NCBI GenBank assembly: GCA_963942565.1
Contig: OZ012700.1
Location: forward strand, 2,521,627 to 2,585,626
Length of the DNA stretch: 64,000 nucleotides
Direction of reading: 5' to 3'
Source: Maea johnstoni
Lineage: Eukaryota > Annelida > Polychaeta > Spionida > Magelonidae
A program made the position numbers and the translations under genes. Shown one piece after another: positions 11,795-20,912 of the stretch. The notes beneath the pieces were generated by a model. It ran no database searches. It was not told the DNA's origin and saw nothing but the letters and a program-made list of their open reading frames with translations. Position 1 is the stretch's first letter. Every line of letters begins with the position of its first letter.

Positions 11795-12000
11795 TGATGA
11801 CTTGTCAGTTCTTCTGAGGAATCTGCCTCGTCGGCGGACGTCATTTACTAGCGCTATGACACGAGGATGAAGTGTGTGAGCGACGCTGGAGCATCCTCAT
11901 CCGATATCCTGCTGGAGGCCCAGGAAGGGAGCCCGGCCGGTAATATCAACAATTCATAGTGCCGCACCGGGGATCTATCTAAACCAATTTTTTTCCCCGG
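11795..12000. promoter_or_regulatory. Conserved GC-richer block with CRE-like site
   Basis: Little changed from its partner near 60660-60850 apart from small indels. It contains GGCGGACGTCATTTAC (CREB/ATF half site) and ACTAGCGCTATGACACGAGG. No coding frame. Candidate regulatory element only. Confidence 0.3.
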
Positions 12001-12166
12001 CATTATGACTCCGGTTTCTCGTAAATATGTTATCTAGATGAATAAGTGGCTATTGTTTGCAACAAACATCTCAGGTAGACTCGGCCTTTGATATAGTAGG
12101 ATTAGACCTCAGGTGTTATATTATCATTTATCATCTCTTTTTCTGCCATATTAAGCCCTTACATTA

Positions 12167-12397
12167 GGCCTAAAAAAAAATGTTTGTTTCCTGTAACCCT
12201 ACCCTAACAAGTTTTTATTCAAAAAAATCCCTACCCTAAGTTTTTTCAGCCCTCCCGACTCCCAATCATCAAAAAACATGCATAAAACACACATTTTTGA
12301 ACAAAAAAATTATCAATTTTTAAAAAAAAAATTCTGACCTACCTACCCTATTTTTTTTTGGACCGTTACAGGAAACAAACAATTTTTTTTCTAGGCC
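12167..12397 (+). mobile_element. GGCCTA-MITE (PIF/Harbinger-like)
   Basis: Flanked by TTA on both sides (12164-12166, 12398-12400). The inverted ends read GGCCTAAAAAAAAATG and GGCCTAGAAAAAAAATTG, followed by TTTGTTTCCTGTAAC. The 3-bp TWA duplication and GG-start ends fit PIF/Harbinger. It sits within a SINE tail, whose TTTCTGCCATATT part lies just upstream. Confidence 0.8.
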
Positions 12398-12499
12398 TTA
12401 TGTAGCTCAGAATTCCTAGGAAGTCCTGGGATTTCCCTAGGATAATCCTCGGAAGTCCTTCGTATTCCCAGCTTCATTTGGTAAGGGAGGCTGTGTAAT

Positions 12500-12662
12500 G
12501 ACTAGCCATTTATAAACGGTGGAGGAAACTGGAGTACCTGCGTAATAAAACAAGTCACTGGAAGCCTTTTCACATGCCTAATGCCAGATTCCCACTGGAG
12601 CTTTGCATTGAAGACTAGAAGTCAGTGGCAATGCCTCAGACCACTGGGCTATTGGGGTAGCC
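12500..12662 (-). mobile_element. tRNA-headed SINE (host of the GGCCTA-MITE)
   Basis: On the minus strand the head has TAGCCCAGTGG, a good RNA polymerase III A box, then a worn B box, then CCAGTGACTTG and GTACTCCAGTTTCCTCCACC, a core I recall from many invertebrate SINEs. The tail continues beyond 12400. Confidence 0.75.
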
Positions 12663-12925
12663 CTGAGAATGCAGAAGAAAAGTAAACAAAGGTAGCAAAT
12701 ACAAAGAAAAAAGATATGTATAGGAGAGCAAGATTCTTCTTCAAATATTTTTCATAGGATGCTTTTGTTAAAAAGATATCGCTGAAATAAAGCTGTTTTT
12801 GGATAATAGTCATTAATGTGGTACGAGATGTAGAGGAAATGTACACAAGATAGCAAATACAAGAGAAAAGAATATATGAAGGGTTGTAAGCAGACTTTCA
12901 AATATTTTTCCATAGAATGCTTTTG

Positions 12926-13126
12926 TTAACCCTTCCAATGCTGAAGCCACTTTCTTCCAAAGCACAAGGAAGCAAAGTTTTTGAACCCTGTCATGCTGGT
13001 ATTCATTAGATAGCTCTCGCTGAGTACTCTCAGGTGAGTACCCATTTGCCAGGGTTTCAGTCATTTTTTTATGTTTTTCGCATCATTTTTTATTTGTCAA
13101 ATTGGCCACCAGCAGGATAGGGTTAA
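12926..13126 (-). mobile_element. TTAA-A MITE
   Basis: TTAACCCTTCCAATGCTG at the left and CAGGATAGGGTTAA at the right, with CCCTGTCATGCTGGTATTCA inside. The partner at 61800 is shorter by an internal deletion. Confidence 0.85.
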
Positions 13127-13496
13127 CGAGGGTTAAAGATATTGCTGAAATAGGATTTTTGGATAATAGTCATAAATGTGATAGGAGATGTAGACGAGGT
13201 AGCGAAATCCAGAAAGAAGAGAGCTGCAGTGGGCACATTTAAAGAGTGGGGTTAATTGTTGCTTAGTGGGCTGTGGAACACTTGGCAATCATCATTAGAA
13301 CACGCCGCCGCGCAGGCCGGCCGGGCAGGCACGCGCTTCATCAAGTACACTGACCGTCGTCGACAACAGCGGATATTGGCGAAAAGCGCTCCTTTCTCCA
13401 GACTCATTACTGTTCAGTCTGGTTCTCTGCCTCAATGCGAGACTCGCTAATGGGTTTCCAGACTCGCCTGTTCCTTCCTGAAATGCATGGGTCATA
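13127..13496. other. Unique stretch with CpG-rich core
   Basis: 13290-13480 is GC-rich (CACGCCGCCGCGCAGGCC, CCGTCGTCGACAACAGCGG) and kept at about 62117-62305. A 64-codon frame exists in both copies but lacks recognisable protein features. It may be a short regulatory island; unassigned. Confidence 0.35.
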
Positions 13497-13593
13497 GTCT
13501 TAGCCAGGAGGGCGTCTGGGCGTTATTCGGACACCAAAACCTTAAAAACACACCCCTCAGGACACACAAAAGTTTTTGTTAGATACTTTTCAT
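13497..13593 (+). mobile_element. Truncated GTCTTAGCC element
   Basis: Only the left ~97 bp remain, up to a junction near AAAAGTTTTTGTTAGATAC. Copy 2 keeps the whole element at 62319-62628, so copy 1 suffered a deletion. Confidence 0.8.
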
Positions 13594-13699
13594 AATAACT
13601 TGTTTAAAAATGTTTGTAGGAAAGTTGTTTGTAATGTAATTTCTCCTTCAAGTATTTTCCCCAATTTGTATTGTTGCTGCTTTCAGCCACAATAAGCAT

Positions 13700-13905
13700 T
13701 TAGATGGATTGAATCATTCTTGAAAAATGGTTATTTCTATGACACCATTGATAATACTTATGGAATTAACAAGGTTTCAACACAATATTTGAAGGAGAAT
13801 TTTGGTAATGTACTGAACAAAATTTCTCCTTCAAATATTTTCCTTAATTTGCTTTTACTTCTGAGTTTTCATCACATTTGGGCTGTGAGCATTGACAGGA
13901 TGAAT
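13700..13905 (-). mobile_element. Diverged TTAA-B-like element
   Basis: It has the family stem pair CAATATTTGAAGGAGAA and TTTCTCCTTCAAATATTTTC, and ends with GTGAGCATTGACAGGATGAA. The TTAA ends are lost. Partner at 63415-63620. Confidence 0.6.
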
Positions 13906-14311
13906 GGTTCTTGGCTCAATTCTTATCGGTATCTAGAACCTGGCTCTTCACTTAGAGATCTAGCTTAACGTACTGGATGACTTCACACTCATTGGGTCTG
14001 GTCACCAAGCAACCACTGCTTTTATTGTCCTTTTGTCCTTTGCAATATTGAAATTTCAAATTAAAGCTTTTTGAAGAGACAAGAGACTGAAGAGATTGTG
14101 GCAGAAATAAAGCATTGCAGCAAATTAAATTGGTACAATGTTTGGTATTTTGCAGCATTGTCATGTTTATTACACTGTATCATTTACTCATTTTATAGCT
14201 TAACATTGTTGAAATTTGAAGTTTTATTTGATACATAGAAACATTTGAACATTTTAAACAGACTCGACTCATTGATGAGTTTATATGTATTCATGTTTGT
14301 GTCTGTGTATA

Positions 14312-14540
<229 letters not shown>

Positions 14541-14699
14541 TTTTATATATTTATATATATATTTATATATATTTTTATTTATATATTATTATATTATATA
14601 TAAATATTAAAATTAGTATTAATAGAAAAGGTGTTGTCATCCTCTAATGTTTTCTTTATCAGGAGGAGGGGGGGGGGGACTTGATTATCAATTATTTAC

Positions 14700-15060
14700 A
14701 AAGGTATGTTGATGTTCTCAGGGGAAATCTGAAGGACACACTACCTTTTGAGGACGACAAACACGTCAGGAATAATCCCCTTCCATTAGTCGGGAGGTAA
14801 TTGATAATGTTTGTAGGTGAGGAGGAAATGCAGGTGATTAATTACCAAGCGTCTTACGTCTCTCTCTCTCTCTCCTTCCTTTTCATATGCTTCCCCTCGC
14901 CGCCGCGTATGATGACGACTTCAATTGGGATTCTCATCAATCCGTTACCATGGCAACAACAGTGAACATCATGCGGGAAGAAAGGCGCCCAAGGTGAGGT
15001 GTTATTGTTCATGTTTTTCCCGTAACTGCCGTCTCTTGAGAAAGGCGAACGATAAATGAG
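14700..15060. promoter_or_regulatory. Candidate regulatory island upstream of the first kinesin exon found
   Basis: This complex sequence lies ~750 bp before exon A. It contains GTTACCATGGCAAC (X-box), GGTAATTGATAATG and GATTAATTACC (homeodomain-like) and CGCCGCCGCGTATGATGACG. It is most likely intronic, since exon A is not the first coding exon. Enhancer function is inferred. Confidence 0.4.
14944..14957 (+). promoter_or_regulatory. RFX X-box
   Basis: GTTACCATGGCAAC is a nearly perfect palindromic X-box. RFX factors drive ciliary genes in animals and vertebrate KIF13B has been linked to cilia, so a functional link is plausible but unproven. Confidence 0.5.
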
Positions 15061-15350
15061 AGGAAAAGTTACCCTTATCCAAACCAATTTACATCTGAAT
15101 TCTGAAATGATCAAGATCTGAAGTACATGGAAATACCAAAAATAAGAAAATAAATGATAAATAAAAAAATAAAAAAATGAAAAAAATGAAAAAATAGTGA
15201 AATTCACTTGGAGGAAAAGTTACTGAAGTCTATTCTATTACCCCTATCTTAACCAATTTACATCTGAAGTGATCAGGATCTGAAATACATGGAAATGTTA
15301 AAAAGAGAAATTAGAGAAATTTACTTGGAAGAAAAGTTACCAAAGTCTAT
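15050..15350 (+). repeat. Two-copy tandem repeat in intron
   Basis: AACCAATTTACATCTGAA plus GATCTGAARTACATGGAAAT recurs at about 15080 and 15245, each time preceded by GAGGAAAAGTTAC. Units are about 165 bp and diverged. Confidence 0.75.
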
Positions 15351-15808
15351 TTTTAATGATAATCAAATGTTCAGGTTTCCAAATATTAACAAATCGGTAT
15401 TGAGGTCAATTTTGATTGCCACAAGCAAGTTATTCATCTTAATGTCATGAAATTTTGAAGTCATTGATATTTAAAATAGGCACTTGCTAGATTGAAAGGA
15501 TTTCCTCCACAGTTGCTGCACTGTTTCTTAAGATTTAGAGTTTGACTAACTTTTTGAATCATACCATTTATGAATTAGGAAGAGCAGTAATCTTCGTACC
15601 TTACCAAATGAAGCTTGGAATACCAAGGAATTCCTCAGATTACCCCAGAAAGATCCCTTGAATTCCTTGAATGTCTCAGCTACATTTTGATAGGGAAGGC
15701 TTTTGGCAAAACTTGTGTATTCAATTACATCTGGCCCAGCATTATGTGTTCAATCAGAATCAAAGGTTTTATAGCTACTAATGCTTGATCTGTCGTGTTT
15801 TCTTGCAG

Positions 15809-15866
15809 ACTTTTGCGTTTGACCATTGCTTTTGGTCAATGGATGAGAATAACCCAAAGTTTTCAG
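15809..15866 (+). CDS. KIF13: KIF13 exon A
   Basis: 58 bp, preceded by TTTTCTTGCAG and followed by GTAAG. Starts at a codon boundary, reads [19 protein letters not shown] and ends one base into a Gly codon. It matches the end of the QPKTFAFDHC region of Khc-73, so at least one coding exon must precede it. Confidence 0.93.
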
Positions 15867-18371
15867 GTAAGTTCATTCTTATGATTATTTCACTAAACCG
15901 AATATTACCTGCTCTCATTCAAACACTTTGTAAAATAACTCTTAATTCTCAAGTTTCAGTCAAAAGTTTCATAGATCCAGATGGCATAAGGCCTATAAAA
16001 AGGTTTTGTTTCCTGTAACCCTACCCTAACAAGATTTTACTCAAAAGAATTCCTACTCTTTAAGTTTTTTTTGCCCTTCCAGCTCCCAATCAACATAAAA
16101 CATGCATAAAAACACATTTTTGAACAAAAATATAATCAAAAAAAAAAATTAAAATTACTGAATAAACCTACCCTATTTTGGGGGGCCTGTTACAGGTAAC
16201 AAACTTTTTTTTTCTTAGCCCCATCTATAAAAACCCATAAGCATCTATAGGTTAATAATTGGGAGTGAGTATGAGTTAATTTGATCTGGCACCCTACATC
16301 ATTAAAGTAAACTTGGGAACAATGGATTAAGGTTCTAGCAGCAGGTTCTCAATCAATAAACGGATGGTATTGATATTTTGATTAAGTTAAGACATTGATA
16401 CCCCTATTTTGAAAATCCTCGAATGCTTTTCCAAAGCACAGTCGTCATGTAATCAAGTGCAGAGCTTTTATGCAGATTTTCCTGATGTTGTGATGGGGGC
16501 TCAGCGGTTGCCGTGGAGACGGTGAGCTCCCACAATGCTTCAGGCAAAGCAAGCTAATCTGGCTGGGCGGTTGGTGTTGTTGTCATAGCAACATAAACAA
16601 ATCCCGGAAGTCACTCGGGGAGAGTGGAGTGGTCACTTCGCCGGCCTCAGTGCTCGCTATTTATTATTTACACAGTCTGAGTGGGCCAGTCTTGATTGGA
16701 AAATGTGTAACAGTCTCTATTCCAAGTTCACTTTGCTATTACTGGGGTATTGCTAATAATGCATAGATTTGTTTTGGAATTTGAAATTTCCCCAGAGTTC
16801 CCCAGCTAAAACCACCACCTAAGGCCTAGAAAAAATGATTGTATGTTTTCTGTAACGATCTGAAAAAAAGGGTAGGTAGGTCGGTAAAAGATTTTTTTGA
16901 TTATTTTTTTGGTCAAAAATTTGAGTTTTATGTATGTTTTATATTGACTGGGAGTTGGGAGGGCGGTAACAACTTTAGAGTAGGGATTTTTTTGAATAAA
17001 AACTTGTTAGGGTAGGGTTACAGGAAACAAACATCTTATATTTTTAGGCCGAATACCAGGTCACTGGCAACTTTCTCACAAGCCCCAACTATAATTATCC
17101 AGTCAGTGGTGAGAGACAGCAAGTCCCGGAGTCTGTGGTGATGCCTTATATACCACTTGGCTCTCAGTGCAAGCATTAGATTATCTGGGTGTTGTGTTAC
17201 TGCAGTCTAGATCTGAAAACCTACGTCATTCCCTGATAATAAAGGTATTTGCTGTCTAGGAATATAAGGGTTTGTGTTCATTTCTACATGAGACAAAGCA
17301 CTTGTTATTGTGTTGATGCCAGGTGTTCGACTGCATTCGGTGGATGTACACAGAGCTTGCTCTTAGCTCTGTGTACATGACAAACTGTTATTTTGTCAGG
17401 GTAGTTCCTTGGCCTTGCTGTGTGTCTTGTATACACAATGGGAAAAAGTCTTTGTCTCTGGCTGAGAGTAGAATGTCTCTTTAACCCTGTCATGCTCATC
17501 ATATGATACTTATGATGATCTTTTTTTAGCCGCCAAAGTAGAACAATTACAAATATATTCATAAATTCTGTTTCTTTATTCACCATCAATCATTGCTTCC
17601 TCAATCCTCAAGTATTTCCCTAAATTTCCTCTCACAGAGATGATATTTGCACACTTGCCGAAGGATCATCTCACTGGTCATGTATGGGTTAATTAATTTC
17701 CTGTTCTGCTGAAATTGAAGCTGCTTCTCAGAGAAAGAAGTTAATCCTCGTGTATGGCACACTGTGTCGCGTGTCATATCATGTCAACCTGTTCTTCCCA
17801 CAGTCTGCATAGTCTTAGCCAGCAGGGTGTGTGGGCGTCATTTGGACACCCAAACACTCAAAAATAACCCCTGAGGACACCCTTAATATGTTGTAGGGAC
17901 TTTCTCGAAATGTCAATTTCAAGTACAAGTGTATAATTAAAATATTTTCACCTCAGTATAATTCACATGGCATTGTATATGGACATTAAGCTTTTTTTCA
18001 TTAAGTAAATACATGTTTATGGTTGTAATCTTATAGTAAATCATGGCCTCCCTCTAGAAATAGGACACCCTAAAAATTCAAAATTGTCAATTTTGTGCAC
18101 CCAGTTTTTAAATCGCGGCTAAGAGCTTGCCCACAGGTGCTTGCCTACTATGACATAGCAGTCACAAGGTACCATACTATTTTGGTGATCTTTGTGTTTT
18201 CGATGAATAATGTGAGATTTTGTTTGCTTGTTTCAGGTCAAATGAAGGTGTATAACTGCCTGGGTACGAATGTCTTAGAGAGAGCGTTTGAGGGCTACAA
18301 TGCCTGCATCTTTGCCTACGGACAGACAGGTAAGTCCCATCTACTGAGCTCAGCATACTGTTGGAATAAAC

Positions 18372-18455
<84 letters not shown>

Positions 18456-18500
18456 GAGTAGAATTGTTATTACTATTATTGTTAGTATCATTATTATTGT

Positions 18501-18574
<74 letters not shown>

Positions 18575-20912
18575 TTGTTATTATTATAATTATAGAGGGC
18601 ATTCTATGGACCTACTGCAACTGAGAGACCCCTCGGAACTAATCTTTAAGGGAAGGGAATTTCTTCCCCGTTCTGGATTCTACTTCCTCGCGATATGACC
18701 TAAACTGTTGAAAGCGACATAAAAAACTATTCCTTCCTTAATTTAGTCAAATTCGATGGTGGCCTTTTCTAACCTCCTTTCTTCCTTACAGGTTCTGGCA
18801 AGTCTTATACTATGATGGGCAGTACTGAGTCCAAGGGGTTGATCCTGCGGCTGCGTGACGAACTCTTTGACCAATTCCTTCCTTCCTTTTCTAACCTTCT
18901 TTCCTCGTTACAGGGTCTGGCAAGTCTTATACGATGATGGGCAGTACGGAGTCCAAGGGATTGATCCCGCGGCTGTGTGACGAACTGTTTGACCGGATCA
19001 GAGGTAACAAGGACCCCACTGTCAGCTTTAAGGTCGAGGTGTCCTACATGGAAATATACAATGAAAAAGTCCATGACCTGCTGGACCCAAAAGGGTGAGT
19101 TATTTGATTCAAACATAAGAGTTAGTTATTTAGAATGAATGTAATTGCGCATTATTCCTTTAAAATATATTTTTGTCCTTGCAAAATGAATTTAAGAAAT
19201 TGCAATAAGTTTATGCATACTTTGTATGATGATCTAATATACATTGATTAAGTTTTATCCAATAGTCAGGTCCTTATTATTAAGGTATGTATTTTATAGC
19301 CATAAATATCTTACTACTTTCACACTAGAAAGGACAAAATAAAAGCTCTGCATTGTAAACAGTAATATATGCCTTTTATAAAAAAAACTTAGGAGTTGTA
19401 AGATAGTAAAAACAGCTTTTAAACCAGCAAATAGTTATGCTGTTTAAATAGGAATTGCCAAAAAAAGGACCTCTTTTTCTTGGAAATTTGTCAAACCGTG
19501 TACTTTGATTTAACCCTCAGCCTGCTTGCTAATTTAGCCAATACGAAATGATGTACAAAACCTGTAAAATTACTGAAACCCTTACACTAGGTACTTATCT
19601 GAGAGTACTCAGTTAGAGCTATCCAATGAATACCAACATGACAGGGTTTAGATAGTTTTCAAAAATCGTTGGGTTCTTGAGCTTTGGACGAAAGTAGCAT
19701 CAGCATTGGAAGGGTTAAACTAGAAAAAAAATTATGCTGTCAATATAGGTATCACCAAAAAAGAACCTCTAATACCTTCTTGGCAGTTTAATGATCTGTG
19801 TGCTTTGCTTTAAATTCTAAAATGCTGTAATATTTATGTTGCTATCCAATGAGTACCAACATGACAGGGTTTAGATGTTTTTTGTTGTGTGTTTCAGGAG
19901 TAAGAGTCATCTGCGTGTTCGAGAGCACAATATCCTAGGTCCCTACGTGGACGGCCTCTCCCAGCTCGTCGTATCACACTTCGAGGTACGTGGCATTTCA
20001 CTAATATGGTATTTTACCGATACATACTGTATTACACTTCAACGTAGGTTACATTTCACTATGGTATTTTACCCATGCATACTGTTCGAAGCCTAGCTTT
20101 TTTGACTAAGAAATATGTTTAAAGATATAGGGTTGTCAAACATATTTGCAAACCGATCATTTTGTTAAGATTGATGATACACAATTACAATATTTTACTT
20201 CATTGAATTCAAGTACCATAAGATGAGAATATCATTCCTTATGTTTGAAAAGATTTTTTGCATGGTTCTTCCTGAAAATTAGAATTCCTTGCCTGTAAAC
20301 TTCATTTAAGCTAAACATAAATTGGTTTTATGATTAATTGCTCAAAGTGAAAGAGTTGCTTGATTAGATAATCAATTTGTTTGTTGAAAATTTGGTGTAA
20401 TTAAGAGCTAAGTATGTGACTCCAACTTTTTATTTGATTATATTTTTTTCATTTGAGGACAAAGTTTTGTTTAAAAGTTAATTTTATTTTATGATAAAGC
20501 TGTACTCACTAAATCCAAAAGTATCATCAATCTTGACAAGATTTTTCAGAAGGAAACTCAAGTATGATTTGGTTAACCAATCATTGCTCATCATTCCGAG
20601 TGAAAAAATGGATTAATGAAAATCGCAAATTTCGCTTGTCGTGAATCTGATCAAATTAAGAATAAGGTATGTGACTAGAATCATTTATTTTATAATAAAT
20701 TTTTATTGGTGATAAATTTTCATCTGGTTATAATTTTAAAATTTGATGATTAATTTTTGTTTTATATTTTCCAACAGGATATTGAGAACCTGATGAGTGA
20801 AGGAAACAAGTCGAGGACCGTCGCAGCCACAAATATGAACAGCGAAAGCAGTCGATCCCACGCCGTATTCAACATCATACTCACACAGACGCTGGTTGAC
20901 ATCTCCTCCGGG
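15809..20912 (+). CDS. KIF13: KIF13/Khc-73-type kinesin-3 motor domain, partial (five exons)
   Basis: Kinesin-3 motors of the KIF13 group walk to microtubule plus ends carrying vesicles. Exons 15809-15866, 18237-18329, 18914-19094, 19898-19985 and 20778-20912 join in frame to 185 codons. Landmarks in order: [25 protein letters not shown] with SGKSYTMMG (the ATP P-loop, split by an intron); [53 protein letters not shown]; then [16 protein letters not shown] and [10 protein letters not shown] (switch I). The FWSMD strand and LLDPKG favour KIF13 over KIF1 and KIF16B. Introns are 2370, 584, 803 and 792 bp, all GT-AG. The N-terminal VRVRP exon, switch II (DLAGSE), neck, FHA and stalk were not found. 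The downstream part may lie in the gap at 23876 or be lost by misassembly. Confidence 0.95.
15990..16220 (+). mobile_element. GGCCTA-MITE in intron A-B
   Basis: TAA flanks the left end (15987-15989). GGCCTATAAAAAGG and TTTGTTTCCTGTAACC are at the left; CTGTTACAGGTAACAAAC and a worn TTAGCC at the right. The right target copy is not preserved. Confidence 0.75.
16490..16690. promoter_or_regulatory. Candidate enhancer with X-boxes in intron A-B
   Basis: GC-richer island containing GTTGCCGTGGAGAC (X-box-like), AGCTAATCTGGC (K50 homeodomain-like) and GTTGTCATAGCAAC at 16579-16592 (strong X-box). It stands out from the surrounding MITEs. Function is inferred from motifs. Confidence 0.42.
16579..16592 (+). 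promoter_or_regulatory. RFX X-box
   Basis: GTTGTCATAGCAAC fits the palindromic RFX consensus. It is the second strong X-box within 1.7 kb of this kinesin gene. Confidence 0.5.
16823..17050 (-). mobile_element. GGCCTA-MITE in intron A-B
   Basis: Left flank TAA (16820-16822), right flank GAA, so the duplication has one change. Ends are GGCCTAGAAAAAATG and TTTTTAGGCC, with GGGTTACAGGAAACAAAC near the right. Opposite orientation to the copy at 15990. Confidence 0.78.
17051..17180 (-). mobile_element. SINE fragment
   Basis: The minus strand reads AGCCAAGTGGTATATAAGG (A box of a tRNA-like head) followed by CTTGTGAGAAAGTTGCCAGTG, as in the other SINE copies. The 3' part with the TTTCCTCC core is missing, replaced at the MITE junction. 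Confidence 0.6.
17481..17692. mobile_element. TTAA-flanked MITE, third type
   Basis: TTAACCCTGTCATGCTCATC at the left and CATGTATGGGTTAA at the right. About 212 bp with no resemblance to the TTAA-A or TTAA-B bodies. The CCC next to TTAA suggests the same piggyBac-type mobilisation. Confidence 0.65.
17812..18125 (+). mobile_element. GTCTTAGCC element just before exon B
   Basis: GTCTTAGCCAGCAGGGTGTG at the left and CGCGGCTAAGAG at the right; body with GGACACCC repeats and ATACATGTTTATGGTTGTAA. Its right end is ~110 bp before the exon B acceptor, so it lies in the functional 3' part of the intron. Confidence 0.82.
18237..18329 (+). CDS. KIF13: KIF13 exon B (P-loop start)
   Basis: 93 bp, preceded by TTGCTTGTTTCAG and followed by GTAAG. 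Reads [20 protein letters not shown] then [11 protein letters not shown], ending one base into the next Gly codon. [13 protein letters not shown] is a kinesin-3 hallmark. Confidence 0.96.
18373..18574. repeat. (TAG)n microsatellite in intron B-C
   Basis: Two pure TAG tracts (about 18373-18455 and 18502-18573) separated by TTATTA-rich sequence. It lies 43 bp from the exon B donor. The poly-Val and poly-Leu frames are artefacts. Confidence 0.95.
18763..19006 (+). repeat. 122-bp tandem duplication of acceptor plus P-loop exon start
   Basis: 18763-18884 and 18885-19006 match from CCTTTTCTAACC through the acceptor and the first ~85 exon bases. The two coding parts differ at about eight sites, four of them silent and two changing conserved residues of IPRLC. 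Confidence 0.92.
18792..18884 (+). pseudogene. Duplicate, broken P-loop exon (C1) of KIF13
   Basis: Has its own acceptor (CTTCCTTACAG) and the right phase to follow exon B, reading [20 protein letters not shown] and then RDELFD. It has Leu and Arg where exon C2 and relatives have the Pro and Cys of IPRLC. It lacks the second half of the exon and a good donor; reading on gives a stop after about 45 codons. If used, it would truncate the motor. It may be a relic, a poison exon or an assembly error. Confidence 0.85.
18914..19094 (+). CDS. KIF13: KIF13 exon C2 (P-loop, intact)
   Basis: 181 bp, preceded by CTCGTTACAG and followed by GTGAGT. Reads [20 protein letters not shown], then [20 protein letters not shown] and [20 protein letters not shown]. 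The GTAAC inside the exon (AGAGGTAACAAG) is not a used donor, because the frame and homology continue. Ends two bases into a Gly codon. Confidence 0.96.
19095..19509. other. Intron C-D, unique part
   Basis: AT-rich intron without recognised element up to the MITE at 19510. Confidence 0.6.
19510..19718 (+). mobile_element. TTAA-A MITE in intron C-D
   Basis: TTAACCCTCAGCCTGCTTGC at the left and GCATTGGAAGGGTTAA at the right, with CCAACATGACAGGGTTTAGA inside. Confidence 0.88.
19833..19880 (+). mobile_element. TTAA-A fragment touching the exon D splice acceptor
   Basis: GCTATCCAATGAGTACCAAC and ATGACAGGGTTTAGATG come from the body of the TTAA-A family. The fragment ends 17 bp before the acceptor AG of exon D, so the branch-point zone of this intron is transposon-derived. 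Confidence 0.75.
19898..19985 (+). CDS. KIF13: KIF13 exon D
   Basis: 88 bp, preceded by TTGTGTGTTTCAG and followed by GTACGT. Completes the Gly of LLDPKG and reads [20 protein letters not shown] then SQLVVSHFE, ending at a codon boundary. [17 protein letters not shown] is very close to Khc-73. Confidence 0.96.
19986..20777. other. Intron D-E
   Basis: AT-rich, no recognised repeat. TTACATTTCACTATGGTATT near its start echoes the sequence just after the exon D donor, a small local duplication. Confidence 0.6.
20778..20912 (+). CDS. KIF13: KIF13 exon E (switch I)
   Basis: 135 bp, preceded by TTTTCCAACAG and followed by GTGAGT. Reads [20 protein letters not shown] then [20 protein letters not shown] and DISSG, in phase 0 at both ends. 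NSESSRSH is switch I. The next exon should start near the SGEKV region and carry DLAGSE; it is not visible. Confidence 0.96.

Larger units (their letters stand above)
709..14289 (+). repeat. Long duplicated block, copy 1 (partner 52646-64000)
   Basis: Colinear with 52646-64000 from CATGGCTTATGACACATATT onward. In the stretch 11110-11354 I count about 7 differences in ~245 aligned bases (roughly 3%), plus many indels elsewhere. Copy 1 alone carries the 3.4-kb foldback (3150-6563), a TTAA-B MITE (8657-8886) and a CAGGGC element (10255-10601). It lacks a TTAA-A MITE found at 55528 and most of the GTCTTAGCC element complete at 62319. The match is cut by the window end, so its true right limit is unknown. 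Confidence 0.95.

Noticed and set aside
12175-12245. Telomere-like CCCTACCCTAA blocks
   Set aside because: They belong to the inner ends of the GGCCTA-MITE and recur in all its copies, so they are not telomeric repeats.
12600-12662. tRNA gene
   Set aside because: The A box belongs to the head of a SINE whose B box and cloverleaf are decayed; other copies show the same layout with SINE tails.
18095-18589. 164-codon single-exon protein including the P-loop start
   Set aside because: Only the part 18237-18329 is exon; the rest is intron and a TAG repeat read through the donor.
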